From Anniella stebbinsi (Eukaryota; Chordata; Lepidosauria; Squamata; Anniellidae), in contig JARDYH010000002.1 of NCBI GenBank assembly GCA_029215795.1, forward strand, positions 42,454,001 to 42,518,000: a stretch of DNA of 64,000 nucleotides. Direction: 5' to 3'. How positions within the stretch are numbered: the first letter of the stretch is position 1; each line of letters opens with the position of its first letter. The position numbers and the translations under genes were made by a program. A model generated the notes under the pieces. The model worked only from the letters and a program-made list of their open reading frames with translations. It had not been told where the DNA came from and made no database searches. Of this stretch, positions 34,063-44,803 are shown piece by piece.

Positions 34063-34714
34063 AGTTAAATAATTAGTTTTTGGTTTATTAAATACAATTA
34101 TATATAACAATTATACATTTATGTTATTTAAACTATAAATATCGCAAAATAATGTTTTTTCCTCAAAGTGACACACCACCCGAGTTATGCTCAGTTTTTT
34201 GGCGAAGTTTGACACACCAAGCTCAAAAGGTTGCCCATCACTGGTTTAGAATGTAATCACTTCTGAATGCCTTGCTGTTCCTATCAGAGAGATAGGTAAG
34301 ATGGCACAGTATCCAATAGATCTGAATGCATTTGTTACCTATAACAGTCTATATGTAAAACGTACAGCACCCCCAATACATCCATATAAGAAATTAATAA
34401 TGGGGAAGAGGCCTTTTTTTGATTCTGCAGTGTTTCATCGTCTGTCACTCATGCTTACTTTTTTGTTTTTCCGCATCTATCCATGAGTCGTCTTTTACTG
34501 TAAAGGTTATTCTTCATCATCTTCATTGTCCATTATTCTATTACCTATTCCACCCTTATCCCCAATTCTCTTCTCAGTGCTAGACTGATGCAGCTCACGT
34601 CCCAGATATGGTCTGTTCAAATATCATACTTTATTCTATGAACCAACCAACATCACAGCATCTCTGAACTGTGTGAATCTGAACTAACCAGTAAGCCAGT
34701 AGTGGGGCATCTGT

Positions 34715-34818
34715 TCTCCTCCTGGTGGTGTAGGACTCCAACTCCCACCAGCCCCAACCAACATGACCAGGGATGATGGGAGTTGTAATCCAACATTTTA
34801 TGGGCCATGGGTTCCCAA
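34715..34818. repeat. Dispersed palindromic repeat (AACTCCCACCAGCCCC type)
   Basis: TCCAACTCCCACCAGCCCC pairs imperfectly with GGATGATGGGAGTTGTAATC. It belongs to the group of palindromic repeats at 3551, 10255 and 56912. Confidence 0.65.
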
Positions 34819-34819
34819 T

Positions 34820-35177
34820 CCGTGCAATAAGCCAATGCAGGTGGGAGAACTCACAATTTCAGAACTTTCTCCACCTGCATTGTGCATCATTCCCTGTCTT
34901 CTAATTGTATGAGGATACATTATGTGTTTTTACTGCCCAAACTAAGCAGATCTGATTCTATAAATTGCCAGGATGGGAGACTGCTAGTGAACCAGAAATA
35001 AGCAGCTCTGAGCTCCTCAGAGGAAAGAAGGAAATAAATAAATAAATAAATAAACAAACTATATTCTTATTTTCTGTCTGATCATGCTGTATTTTCTTAT
35101 TCAAAGCGTAAATACATTTTGTGTTTGTTGTTTGTATTGTACTGCTAAGTGCTTTAATGGATATTTACTATGTAGAT
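34820..35177. other. No firm feature
   Basis: Contains an (AAAT)n tract at 35032-35056, possibly the tail of a degraded LINE (text before it reads CCTCAGAGGAAAGAAGG). Confidence 0.35.
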
Positions 35178-35349
35178 CTATGCACCTCTTCTTTAACAAA
35201 ATATAGTATTAGACTGGGGAGTAATGTTTTTCTCCAGGGTAACAGTGAGAAAAACAGAACTCTACTCCATATTACCAGAGTGGTGGCAGGAGGGAGGGGG
35301 AAGGAAGGAAGGAAGGAAGGAAGGAAGGATGGATAGAGTCAAATTAAAC
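35178..35349. repeat. Local direct repeat, copy 1
   Basis: About 170 bp from CTATGCACCTCTTCTTTAAC through TTTTCTCCAGGGTAACAGTG to a (GGAA)n tract and ATAGAGTCAAATTAAA. A close copy lies at 36360-36515. The identity of the sequence is unknown. Confidence 0.85.
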
Positions 35350-35417
35350 AATATGAATCTTTTTCTTAAGCTGTTCATTCTCTTTAAATGTAGTTATGTG
35401 TCCCCTCCCTCCAGCAT

Positions 35418-35436
35418 GGGGTGGGGTGGGGTGGGG
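35418..35436 (+). repeat. G-run array, possible G-quadruplex
   Basis: Four GGGG runs separated by single T. Confidence 0.7.
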
Positions 35437-35439
35437 AAA

Positions 35440-36355
35440 GAGATATTTTTTTCTGTTTCTTCGTGCTCAATTGGCAGAGATTTTCCATTTCCTGCTCATC
35501 AGGACTTTCCCCAAGATGGTCAAAGGCTTTTCACAGTTCATACAATTGTTATATAAAAAGAAAAAGAAAAAAGAAATTGCAGGCATATTTAAAGGGAACA
35601 TTGAAGTAATCTTGCTGTTTCGATATCATATTTTGGGAAAGAAGTAAAAACATACGTTCTGCATGAAATAAAAAACATGTGGTAATAAAAAGGGAAGATG
35701 AAATGAACCCAGCTTTAAACATACATATAAAAAGATCTGGTAACATTATGTAGCACGAAGAAACAAATACTTGGTACATGGTTGAATGTACTGTAGAGAG
35801 ATCAAATAAGATACCCAGCATGGATCAAAGTGGGAAAAGGCATAGCCTAATCTATATCTAACACTCACCTCAGTTTAACAAACTGCCCATGATGGGATGC
35901 AGGCTTATCTGAACTACTAGGCCTGCTGTCTGCAAGATAAGTACCAAAAAAGTTATAAATGTCAGGTTTGGTGCCCCAGAGCATGCAGTCTTTCTTTAAT
36001 TGCTTTTGCAAATTATAGAAACTTTGTAACAAAATATCTTCTTCATGAAACACATAATGCCTCAGTGCATGAGAAAGGAGTAAAACATTTTTTCTACCCT
36101 ATCCCGAACCCACACAGACCACTTCCTCTAGAAAAGAGACTGCAGTGACAATGTGTTTGCTGAAAGTGACAGACATTAGTAAGCTCTTGTAATATGCAAA
36201 TCATCAAACAACAGGAGGGTGGGAAGCATTGGCCAGTAAGTAGTGTGGTATGGTCATAGAGTTCTGAGCCATCACAGTCTGTCGCAGGGAGAACCTAACC
36301 AAAGGAGGGACTTCCTTCGAGGTCAGAAGACGCTCTAGTTCCTGCCTAAGATCGT
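35440..36355. other. No recognised feature
   Basis: Sequence between the two direct repeats. No exon or element recognised; poly-A-rich near 35560. Confidence 0.35.
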
Positions 36356-36359
36356 GGGG

Positions 36360-36515
36360 CTATGCACCTCTTCTTTAATAAAATATAGTACTAGATCAGA
36401 GAGTAATGCTTTTCTCCAGGGTAACAGTGAGAAAAATAGAACTCTACTCCGTATTACCAGAGTGGTGGCAGGAGAGAAAGGGAAAGAAGGAAGGAAGGAT
36501 AGAGTCAAATTAAAT
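36360..36515. repeat. Local direct repeat, copy 2
   Basis: Second copy of 35178-35349 in the same orientation, 1,182 bp downstream. It differs mostly by transitions and has a shorter (GGAA)n tract. Confidence 0.85.
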
Positions 36516-36889
36516 TCAGCTCTCAAAGAAGGGAAGAGAAGTTAAATTCTTCTTTAACACTACAGTAGATGGCCATACAGCATATGGCCAAATAGCCCAA
36601 ACAACACTGATGGTAAACAATGGATGTTTACATTCAACTTCCCCAAAGCTAAGGGTAGTTAAGATGAGGTGAAATATTAACTTGGAACCAAGTTAAGGCA
36701 TTTGCAACTTCATCTGAAAACAGTGCCAACCAAAGGGCCTAAAACTGATTGCCTGCTTTTAAATGTTCCCCTCTGTATTTGTTTTTGTACAGTGTAATGG
36801 TGCTGCAATTATGGAATGCGATAAAAAAGTAAGGCTGAATATAACGGCTGGATTATATGCTTATAAACTAGGTAGTATTAAGTAACATT

Positions 36890-37040
36890 GAGCCTATCTA
36901 CACCAAGCAGGATACAACACTTTGAAAACATTTTGAAAACTGTATATGGAGTGTGTCCTGGGCCCCAACAGTTATCACTACTGTTATAAACCGTATTAAA
37001 CCATTTTAAACCGTTTTAAAGCAGTAGTGTAGATAGGCTC
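36890..37040. mobile_element. Harbinger-type MITE related to 23496
   Basis: Ends GAGCCTATCTACACC and CAGTAGTGTAGATAGGCTC, with TTTTAAAC-type inverted arms. No matching TWA duplication was found: ATT on the left, AGC on the right. It abuts a LINE 3' end. Confidence 0.75.
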
Positions 37041-37322
37041 AGCATTATCTTTTCAGCGCCAGGTCAAGACTTTCCTCTTCTCTCAGGCATTTAGCAATAT
37101 CTGATAAGCCTGGGTTTGTTTTGTTTTTAGGCTTATGGCTTTTTAAAGTTATTATAGAGGTTTAAAATGTATGTGTATATTGTGCGTATATTGTATGTTT
37201 TTGCTGCTTTAATTTTTGTATATTGTTTTCAATTGTTTTAATCTTATGTAAACCGCCCAGAGAGCTTCGGCTATGGGGTGGTATACAAATGTAATAAAAT
37301 AAATAAATAAATAAATAAATAA
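37041..37322 (+). mobile_element. L2-like LINE 3' end
   Basis: CGCCAGGTCAAGACTTTCCT (C-terminal coding remnant), then TGTAAACCGCCCAGAGAGCT and TCGGCTATGGGGTGGTATAC and an (AAAT)n tail. Confidence 0.8.
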
Positions 37323-37324
37323 AC

Positions 37325-37783
37325 TAAAACGAATAAGAGAGCAATCCTATGGCCCTGGGAATGCATCTGAGGCTATACACACATGTACAACTTTGGAAAG
37401 AGAACTCTGGCATAATCCCTCCCCCGCCCCCTCACAGCTCTTGTAGAAAGAACCACACTGGCTGCTTCCTGAAGTTGCAAATGTGGCCTCAGAGAGAATG
37501 AAAAGGGGGTGTTCTGGTGGTTGGGGTAGGAATCCTATAGCCTCTCAGTGTGCCCTCTCTAGATGGGCTAGGAGGCAAAACATATAGGATGGAAAGGCAA
37601 AATGATGGCAGTACCTTGGCAAGGCACTGGAAACATGGAAGCTTCAGAGTTTGGAGGCTTCTGTCTCACAAGGGCACAACCCATAAGATCGCTCCCTAAA
37701 GCCCATAATATTTCCATGGATTTCTAGGGGTAAATTCCCATGCCTCAGTTGGCTTCATAGCACAGTGAAATGTTATAATGATG
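37325..37783. other. No recognised feature
   Basis: No exon or element recognised between a LINE tail and a 320-bp MITE. Confidence 0.35.
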
Positions 37784-38103
37784 TAGGCTGACCATATGAA
37801 AAGGAGGACAGGGTTCCTGTAACTTTAACAGTTGTAGAGAAAAGGGAATTTCAGCCAGTGTCATTTGTATGCAATTAGTTCCTGGTGAAATTGCCTCTTC
37901 ATCACAACAGTTAAAGTTGCAGGCACTATACTACGGTGACCATATACAAAAGAAGGCAGGGCCCCTGCAACTTTAACTGTTGTGATGAAGAGGGAATTTC
38001 ACCAGGAACTAATTGCATACAAATGACACTGGCTGAAATTCCCTTTTCTCTACAACTGTTAAAGTTACAGGAGCCCTGTCCTCCTTTTCATATGGTCAGC
38101 CTA
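37784..38103. mobile_element. 320-bp dimeric hAT-like MITE, copy
   Basis: Same family and exact length as 1569-1888. The termini TAGGCTGACCATATG and CATATGGTCAGCCTA are flanked by AATGATG on both sides (7 bp; the expected eighth T is missing on the right). Confidence 0.92.
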
Positions 38104-38211
38104 AATGATGACCTTAACTTTGGTAGATTTGCCTCTGTTCTTAGATTATCTGCAGGGCAGAGGCAGGGAATTTCAGCAATGGTGAAATAGGCAACTGAGT
38201 AGTGATGTGGG

Positions 38212-38360
38212 TTCTAGGACAGGTGTCAGCAGAAAGAAGATTTCCAGATGTTTTGGATTTCAATGTTCAGCATTTCTAACTATTAACCATGCAGGCAGGA
38301 GCTTCTGGGATTGAAGTCCAGACCATCTCGAGATCTACTTTCTGCCACCCTCTGTTCTAG
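38212..38360. repeat. Palindromic repeat (GCAGAAAG...CCAGATG type)
   Basis: CTAGGACAGGTGTCAGCAGA and the reverse complement CTAGAACAGAGGGTGGCAGA are the two ends; both continue to an AGATG.TTTTGGA arm. The same family is seen at about 47815-47910. Confidence 0.7.
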
Positions 38361-38518
38361 GATATTGCTGATAAGTAGAGGCTCATGCCAAGAATCTCAC
38401 AGCACAGTGGTAAATTGCTATAGACAAGGAACCACAGGAAGTAGCAAACTGCAGTGAAATTACTTTATGGCCCAAAGTCTGATAATGAACCTGCTTCCAA
38501 GAAGATAACACCACTGGT

Positions 38519-38720
38519 TGGTTGATTTATTTATTTAAACTGTTTCTATCCTGTGCTTCCTGAGCTCACGGTTGCTCACAATAACAAAGCATGTTAAAAA
38601 TACCATAGCTTAATAAAATCAATTACAATAAAAAACAGCATAAAAACTCTCACGACAGCAAAACTACAATTCAGCCAGATCCTTTGCAAAATAAGGATGC
38701 TAAGGCCTTTGATGGGGAGA
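38519..38720 (-). mobile_element. LINE 3' end
   Basis: The plus strand shows TTGATTTATTTATTTAAACT, GAGCTCACGGTTGCTCACAA and an A-rich region, the reverse of a LINE 3' UTR and tail. Confidence 0.6.
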
Positions 38721-38724
38721 AGAG

Positions 38725-39895
38725 TGGAACCCACTGTAAATCTGTTGATCATCCTCTTTTAGTGTGCTGTTTCTGATGTTTATGTATTGTGTGTGTTTTA
38801 ATTGTTTTTATTTGTGAAAACAGAATAAAAATTTGAAACCAGCAAAATAAGGATGCTTTGTACCCTCTACAAAAAGCAGTAAAAGGGCAAAACAGCTGTG
38901 CACCTCCTATGGAAGAGAATATTTCATCACCATCATCATCCAGAGCCTGAAGAATTGTAATGAAAGTCAAGGGTGCAAAAGGTGCAACTTATGGGCTGCA
39001 GATAGACCCCTAAGCCCTGTCTGGTGCCCCCCAAAACTGCCAGCATCTCTCATAGCTAGAAAAAGGGGTGGTGGAAAACATTCTAGGTATGGGCTGTATT
39101 ATTCCTGCCATAGAGCCCTCATCCCTAGAGCGTCTTAGGAAGCCGTACGCAAAGGTTCCTAGCTAAGAGAACTAAGCTAATTTTCCCCAAATCTGGTTCT
39201 CTCCACATCCGCTGAGGGTTTCTTTAATATTTTTGCTTATTTTGATTCATGAACACTCTACCAAGTTGATTCCACAATTAAAGTATTGCTTGTGTTACAT
39301 AAATTCCCCTGTTATTGAAAGAGTAAGTGTATGTGCTAGTCATTAGTTCCTCTTGCCAGACATCTTACTGGCAAAGTTAAAAGGTCTCTTAAACAAATGT
39401 GTCTTGAGGATGTGCACATGTTTGTCAATGTTCTAGAGGAGCACGTTTGGTAACAAATCATCTATAGGTACAACCAAGCCAGGCACACCAACAAAAATTT
39501 GGGTCCTAAGCTGTTTAGGGTTTTAGAAGTAGGCTCAAAAGCGAATAGGAGCCAGAAAAGATTCTGGAGAAAATGTGTAATATGACCAGCTTTGCATGTC
39601 AGTCAAGAACTGAGCACCAGCATTCTGCACCAGCTGAAGCCTCTTCAAGGGCAGCCCCACACAAAGCACATTCCCGTAGTCCAGACATGAGGTTATTAAC
39701 ACATGGATCACTATGACAAGGTTTCCAAGTTATGAGCCACTTCATGAACTACTATTTTTAAGTAATTTTCCTTTATAGGTAAAACCTATCCAAAGTTTAA
39801 CTTTCTTCAAATAGACTGATTTAGCTCATTTTCCATAGTATAATGCAGGTCCCTTCTCCTCACTTGATCACTTTTCCCCACTGAATCACCTCTCT
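38725..39895. other. No firm feature
   Basis: A possible LINE-like segment at about 39480-39690 reads CTGTTTAGGGTTTTAGAAGT and GCACCAGCTGAAGCCTCTTC, resembling reverse LINE coding sequence, too degraded to place. Confidence 0.3.
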
Positions 39896-39951
39896 CTGGC
39901 CATTTCTACACCAGGCTTTTGGCCTGGTATTGTCCCCGGCTGGTCCCTGTG

Positions 39952-40476
39952 TGTCATGACTCCCTAACTTCTAGCGCTCGTTGAAGTCAATAAGGAGGCC
40001 TCTTAGGAAAACAATCAATCTTTTATTTAGCAAATGATCCCTTCTCTCTCTTTGAAAGGAGTTAAAACTTAGGAAGCGTTTTGCCCCAAGGCATAATTTA
40101 GCTAAGCAAACAAACAGTTGATCCATCCAAAAGAAAGTGAGAATCACTTCTGAGAAGAATTCACATCCAGCCCTTTCTGAGCAAGTAATCTTTCTGAGCG
40201 TCTTCTCCTAACCTCTTTGATCTGTGCTCGCTTTTCTCTCCTACGGAAAAGGGATTTCTGAGCTCACTCCCCCCTTCATCCTCTGAAGTTGAAGGCTGGT
40301 TATCAGCTGCAGGGTTATTTACATCAGAAGAAACATTCTCTAAAGGTGAAGCTATGGGAATGACCTCTTCCCTTTCTAGTACGGACTGGAATGTCTGTTT
40401 GGGTTCAGAATCTGATTCTGAATTAACGTCTAACATTCCTTCGCCCTGAACAAGGGGGAAGGAATTAGACACAACA
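39952..40476 (-). mobile_element. Solo LTR, 525 bp
   Basis: On the minus strand it starts TGTTGTGTCTAA and ends CATGACA, with TG and CA termini. An exact 5-bp target duplication, CTGTG, lies at 39947-39951 and 40477-40481. A polyadenylation-like AATAAA lies in the minus strand near 40025. A related LTR is at 43288. No internal retrotransposon sequence adjoins it, so it is a recombination remnant. Confidence 0.88.
40144..40476 (-). pseudogene. LTR-carried tail of a reading frame, frameshifted
   Basis: The frame is open from the first codons of the LTR (no required methionine). It encodes an acidic, serine-rich stretch with ESDSE, DVNNPAADNQ and SEDEG. After SEDEG a frameshift is needed to continue with FRRREKRAQIKE and on to a TGA at 40144-40146. 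The same protein pattern occurs in the LTR at 43288. Function unknown. Confidence 0.6.
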
Positions 40477-41004
40477 CTGTGCATTCACATGATGCACAGG
40501 GACTCCTGGGGGCGGTGGGGGGACAGGCACGGGTATTCCCCAGGATAACAGATCCCTGGGGAATCCCAAATCTTCCCACAGTCCTGGGAAAGGTATGAGA
40601 CCATGGAAGACGTGGCTGCCCACCCCAGCTGCTGCCTTGCTTACTTGTGAGTAGCGTGGCAGCAGAAATGGGCACAGAGCCACACCGTGCAGCTCCATGC
40701 CCATCAGGAGTAGGGGACCAAGTCCGCCATCCCCTGGATGGTGGTGGGGGAGGCCGCCCAGATTTCATGCACAATTCATTTTTTTAAAAAACTTACCTTG
40801 AGCGATGGAGCGCAGGAGTGCTTTTCCCAAGGTCTGAAAAAAATGGTGGCCGTGACGGCGTGACAGCCCAGGAGGAAGCCGGGATGTTGTGCCCATTATG
40901 TGGATTCAAGCAATAATCCTGGAAGCAGGTACTTCTGGGATTGCCGCCCCTTCCTCCCTCCCTCTACACCCATGTGATGTACAAACAGCCTTAGTCTGTC
41001 TGAC

Positions 41005-41395
41005 TCTCTCTCCCCACATCCTCTAAGCCTCCTGCACAGGGATCCTCCAGGGGCTATACTCTGGTTTCTCTTCATAGCATGATGTAATACATTAGGCTAA
41101 TAAAATGCCTCCTGCCTTTGGGCAAATTACAATATGATGTTATAGTATATTTCTATAGCAATGAAAATGAATCCTATACACTAATAGTGAACTCATTCTC
41201 CAAGTATGAATGGTTATGTAGCCAAAACCTGTATCATTCTTACATAAGAAGGAGGTATCAGCAGGTTTCAGTGAACCGCAAAGATTGCAAAGAACAAAAA
41301 ATCTTTAGAAAAAAAGTGAGGGGTGTGTGACTGAGCATGCTCAGTCGGCACACAATATTATCTGAGAGTTGGAGGTAGGGATAGAAAATCGGGGG
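41005..41395. other. No recognised feature
   Basis: No exon or element recognised. Confidence 0.35.
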
Positions 41396-41586
41396 AATGC
41401 GTATTGTTTTTGTTGTTATGGTTATTATTGCTGTTATTGTTGTTCCTGCTGGTTTTATTATTGGTTTTATTGTTTTAATTGTTGTTTTACTACTTTTAAT
41501 ATTCCATGTATTATATTATTGTAAGCTGTCTTGTGGGGGCTTCTGCCATGAAAGGCAGCCAAGAAATGTTTTAAATAAATAAATAA
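41396..41586 (+). mobile_element. LINE 3' end
   Basis: TGTAAGCTGTCTTGTGGGGG and AAAGGCAGCCAAGAAATG followed by an (AAAT)n tail, a LINE 3' terminus pattern. Confidence 0.6.
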
Positions 41587-41904
41587 TCCAGAAAAAAGTC
41601 ATGGTTGGCTGACTGGAACTCAGCATTTTGTTGCAGGTCCCACTAGTAATTTATAAACCTTTACTAGCATCATACAGATAAAATAAATTAATACTCAAAT
41701 AATCCACAAACTTTGAAAGATGGGGTTCAGGTGTGTGTAATATATCCTGTGTATGAGCCAGGTGTTGGAGTACCAAGATAAAATGCTTTTGTAAATAAGG
41801 ATCTATAGACATTCATATTGAACTTAACAGGTAATGTGATGCTTTAGGTTTCACCTGGAACTATCTCTAGGACCATTAGGAACAAGAAAGAAGGAAACAA
41901 TGAC

Positions 41905-42115
41905 CTGGTTCATATATCACTCCAAGCCATGGGTTGTTATCACAGGTGACTGCAGGGTGGCTTAATGTGACACCAGAATCTGAAGTGTTTTTTCAGTTCT
42001 GGGTTGTTTTTCACAAATAAACTACATTGAAAACCCATGGCTTGTAACACAGTTGTTTATGGTGGAATGTTCTCAGGTGGCTTATTGTGATGTCTGAACC
42101 TGGCAGTGTGATGTT
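41905..42115. repeat. Dispersed repeat with GGGTTGTT/GTGGCTTATTGTGA motifs
   Basis: CATGGGTTGTTATCACAGGT, GGGTGGCTTAATGTGACA and a second GGTGGCTTATTGTGATGTCT lie within 200 bp. Related pieces are near 44690, 48845 and 51180. Probably degraded MITEs. Confidence 0.45.
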
Positions 42116-42194
42116 ATCATGGGTTGTTGGGTATGGTTGGACAGCCACCTGGCAAGAGTGGCAACTCCCATCCCACAACTCCACATGATCTTGC

Positions 42195-42787
42195 TACTGC
42201 TGTCACCATTCTTTATCAACACTTCTCAGTGCCTCTGCCTCAGGATGGATTTTTTTCCATAAAAATCTTGGAGAAAGGACACCATAGAGAGTCTTGAATG
42301 TGTCTGCGATACCCCCTCCCCCCCCCCCCCCGGTCCTGTACAATGTGCAGGTAGGGATGATTGAATTAACAATATTTGAGATCACCAGGATTCTCCTAAC
42401 ATCGTGCCCGCTTCCCATTTGCATTTCCCATTTGCTCACTCTGAGCAAACAGGAAACTTGCGCAAACCGAGGACTGATTGAATGGTAGATTTGCACAGTT
42501 TCCCCAAATTTGTGCAAATCTCCCCCACAGACTAAAACAAGGCTGATTCAGTCTACTGAGGAAATTTGTGCAAATTAGAAATTCTGTGCAGTTCAAACTG
42601 GGAATCTGGAATGAGATGAATGCAAACAAGTGTTTGATAATTTGTGGATATTTTTGGTGGACACATTCTAATGCTCATGCTTCAAACGAGGCGTGCTCAC
42701 TTGTTTTGTGAGCAAAATGAAATTATTATACATCAGGAGTGAATGTCCATTGCTAGGCATTTTTAGTGATTTCCTTCTCAGTTTTAC
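42195..42787. other. No firm feature
   Basis: C homopolymer at about 42310-42331. No exon recognised. Confidence 0.35.
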
Positions 42788-42962
42788 AGCTCTGCCCTGA
42801 AATTTTCCCCTCCATTTTACTGCTCTGCCCTGAAATTTCTGTATTTTTAGCCATCTGCCTTGAAATTTGTTTATGTTTACCGATTCACTTCATCTTCTGC
42901 CTTGAAATTTGTTTATATTTACCCACCCACTCCCTGCTCTGCCTTGAAATTTGTGTATAGTT
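42788..42962 (+). repeat. Minisatellite with five CTGCC(C/T)TGAAATTT units
   Basis: Units start at about 42790, 42823, 42852, 42894 and 42935, spaced 29-42 bp. Each has TCTGCCYTGAAATTT followed by a T-rich stretch. The frame through it is hydrophobic by composition, not evidence of a gene. Confidence 0.8.
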
Positions 42963-43287
42963 AGCAATCCTCACCGCTCTGTAACCCTCATGTACATCTG
43001 ACATCTAGCAATGGAGACCAGTTGACTGAAGTTTTAAGCATGAATTGGTGGTGGGGAGCCAGAAGCAGCTGGAGGCTGCAGGAGAGAAACAGCTTTAGGG
43101 GCAGGTGTTATAACTTCAGTAGAATGTGAAGCAGCCTTTTTCTTAAAAATGTTAGCTAGCAAGAGAAGCACTGGAGTAGGGTGATCATATGGAAAGGAGG
43201 ACAGGGCTCCTGTATCTTTAACAGTTGTATAGAAAGGGGAATTTCAGTAGGTGTCATTTGTATGCATGCAGCACCCGGTGAAATTCC

Positions 43288-43681
43288 TGTTGTGTCTAAA
43301 CCTGCTCCCCTTGGGCTGGGAGAAGGACTGTCAGATGATAATTTAGAGTCAGATTCTGAGTCCGAAGAGATGGCGCAAGAGACGTCCCAGTCTGTACCAG
43401 GAGTGGGGGAGTTGGTTTCCATGGGCTCTTCCCCAGCTGGGAATGAACTTTTGCCAGCTCTTATCTCTGATGGTGTAAATAACCCCCAAGCTGAGAATCA
43501 GTCTTCTTCTGAGGAGGAGGGCATGGAAAGCCTGGTGGATGCGAGATTCCGTAGGAGAGAAAGGCGGGCTGAGTCAAAGGAAGGATGGATGAGGTCGGCC
43601 AGGGTGATTGCTCGAAACGGCTTGGTCAGAACCAGTCTCCCTGAAGGTGTACTGAAAGAAATGGGCTTTCCCTTTCCTTGA
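43288..43681 (+). pseudogene. LTR-carried tail of a reading frame
   Basis: Open from the start of the LTR to TGA at 43679-43681. It begins VVSKPAPLG and has ESDSESEE, a serine- and glutamate-rich middle, DGVNNPQAENQSSSEEEG, then a basic FRRRERRAESKEG block and the end LKEMGFPFP. The copy at 40144-40476 preserves the order of these blocks. Because the frame needs no start inside the LTR, it is probably the C-terminus of an internal protein that reads into the 3' LTR. Confidence 0.6.
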
Positions 43682-43865
43682 AAGAAAAACTGGTTCACTT
43701 ACTTTGCATAATCTTGCCTAGAGGACAAGTCCCCTAGACCTTTTAGACTCCCTTCAGCTGGGAGAAGATGTGTATTGCTTGAATAAAGCTTTGTGGATTC
43801 CATGGCAGACCTCTTTATTGTCTTCAAATAAAGCAAGGGGCAAGAGGGACAGACAATTCTCTCCT
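43288..43865 (+). mobile_element. Solo LTR, 578 bp
   Basis: Starts TGTTGTGTCTAAACC and ends GACAGACA. The 5-bp flanks are ATTCC and ATTCT. An AATAAA lies at about 43782. It is homologous to the LTR at 39952 but longer. It sits inside a MITE, so it is younger than that MITE. Confidence 0.85.
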
Positions 43866-44059
43866 CATCACAACAGTTAAAGCTGCAGAGTGACTAGATA
43901 CATATGAGGGCAGGGTTCCTGCAGCTTTAAGTATTGTGATAAAGAGCAAATTTCACCAGGTGCTGCATGCATACAAATGACACCTGCTGAAATTCCCCTT
44001 TTTATACAATTGTTAAAGATACAGGAGCCCTGTCCTCCTTTTCATATGGTCACCCTACA

Positions 44060-44800
44060 CTGAAACTGACAAGGATGAAACTGACAAAGACATGGACAAG
44101 AAAGTGATATAAGTATGCTTGTCTAAATAGTGGACAAGTAGTCTTGTGCACTTCCGCAAGAAACACCCCCCCACACACACACACACAAATTGCGAACACA
44201 TTCCTACGTTCATAAGGGCTCAGCAAATTATTTCCTTTTTGCAATCTGATGCAGGTGGGTGGGGGAGTTTCACTCCAGAAGTGCCAAAGTGGAGGATGAA
44301 ATTGACAAGGACATTGACAAGTGGGGGACATGGCTACCCTGGGCTCAATAGCAGACAGCTGGTCTTGCAGTCCTATGCACTTGAGCAAGACACCTAATTT
44401 TTTTTAAAATTTGCAAATGCATTCCTATGTTCACAGGGGCTCAAAAACTTAAATCCCTTTGGCGATCTGATGTGGGAGTGGGGAGAGTTTGCCTCGTGAG
44501 CTTGTAAACCCAGCAGACCAGCTGAAGAAAATGCTGACATAGGGAATAAGAAAACAAGGATTTTTGCCACAAAGGGCCCTGGGATACGTGTTGGCAGCCA
44601 GGAGGACTGAGAGGAACTGAGGAAGTAATATCCCATAGCAAGCTGTTGAGAGGGTGGTTGGAGCAATGGACAAGCCACCCCCTTACTATGGGTTTGTTTC
44701 AGGGTGGCTTAGTATGAAGTCCAAACTCATGCAATGGTTGATTTCCCCATATTTGAAAACATAAAATCCAGCTCTTGCTCAGAGCTGTTTCTGTTGTGGG
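44060..44800. other. Degraded repeat material, no exon
   Basis: Holds two related stretches about 230 bp apart, with AAATTGCGAACACATTCCTA near 44187 and AAATTTGCAAATGCATTCCT near 44407, each followed by a GGCTCA and GATCTGATG block. A local direct repeat of unknown type. A GGGTGGCTTAGTATGAAGTC piece lies near 44703. Confidence 0.4.
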
Positions 44801-44803
44801 TTG

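Larger units (their letters stand above)
31224..34243 (+). mobile_element. Nearly intact autonomous hAT DNA transposon (3,020 bp)
   Basis: Left end CAGTGATGGTGAACCTATG; right end, reverse complement CAGTGATGGGCAACCTTTTG. An exact 8-bp target duplication, GTTTAGAA, lies at 31216-31223 and 34244-34251. It carries one transposase gene (31992-33929) with about 770 bp of 5' and 310 bp of 3' non-coding sequence. The 5' region has perfect hairpins and a repeated GGATGAAACAT motif. At 33993-34062 there is a partial second copy of the 3' coding end with an internal deletion. The family is hAT, Ac/Charlie-like, judged from the termini and protein motifs. Confidence 0.95.
39898..41000. mobile_element. 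Possible Harbinger-like MITE hosting a solo LTR
   Basis: GGCCATTTCTACACCAGG at the left resembles a Harbinger-type terminus. About 40480-41000 is GC-rich with short inverted repeats and ends near CCTCTACACCCATGTG. The solo LTR at 39952-40476 lies inside. The right border and a target duplication are not established. Confidence 0.35.
43177..44057. mobile_element. 320-bp-type dimeric MITE split by a solo LTR
   Basis: TAGGGTGATCATATGG at the left and CATATGGTCACCCTA at the right. The flanks CACTGGAG and CACTGAAA are an aged 8-bp duplication. The arm sequence is diverged from the other copies (TGCATGCAGCACC instead of TGCAATTAGTTCC), so it is a different subfamily. The LTR at 43288-43865 interrupts the left arm. 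Confidence 0.82.

Noticed and set aside
42766..42960. Hydrophobic repeat protein
   Set aside because: The frame simply translates a T-rich minisatellite.
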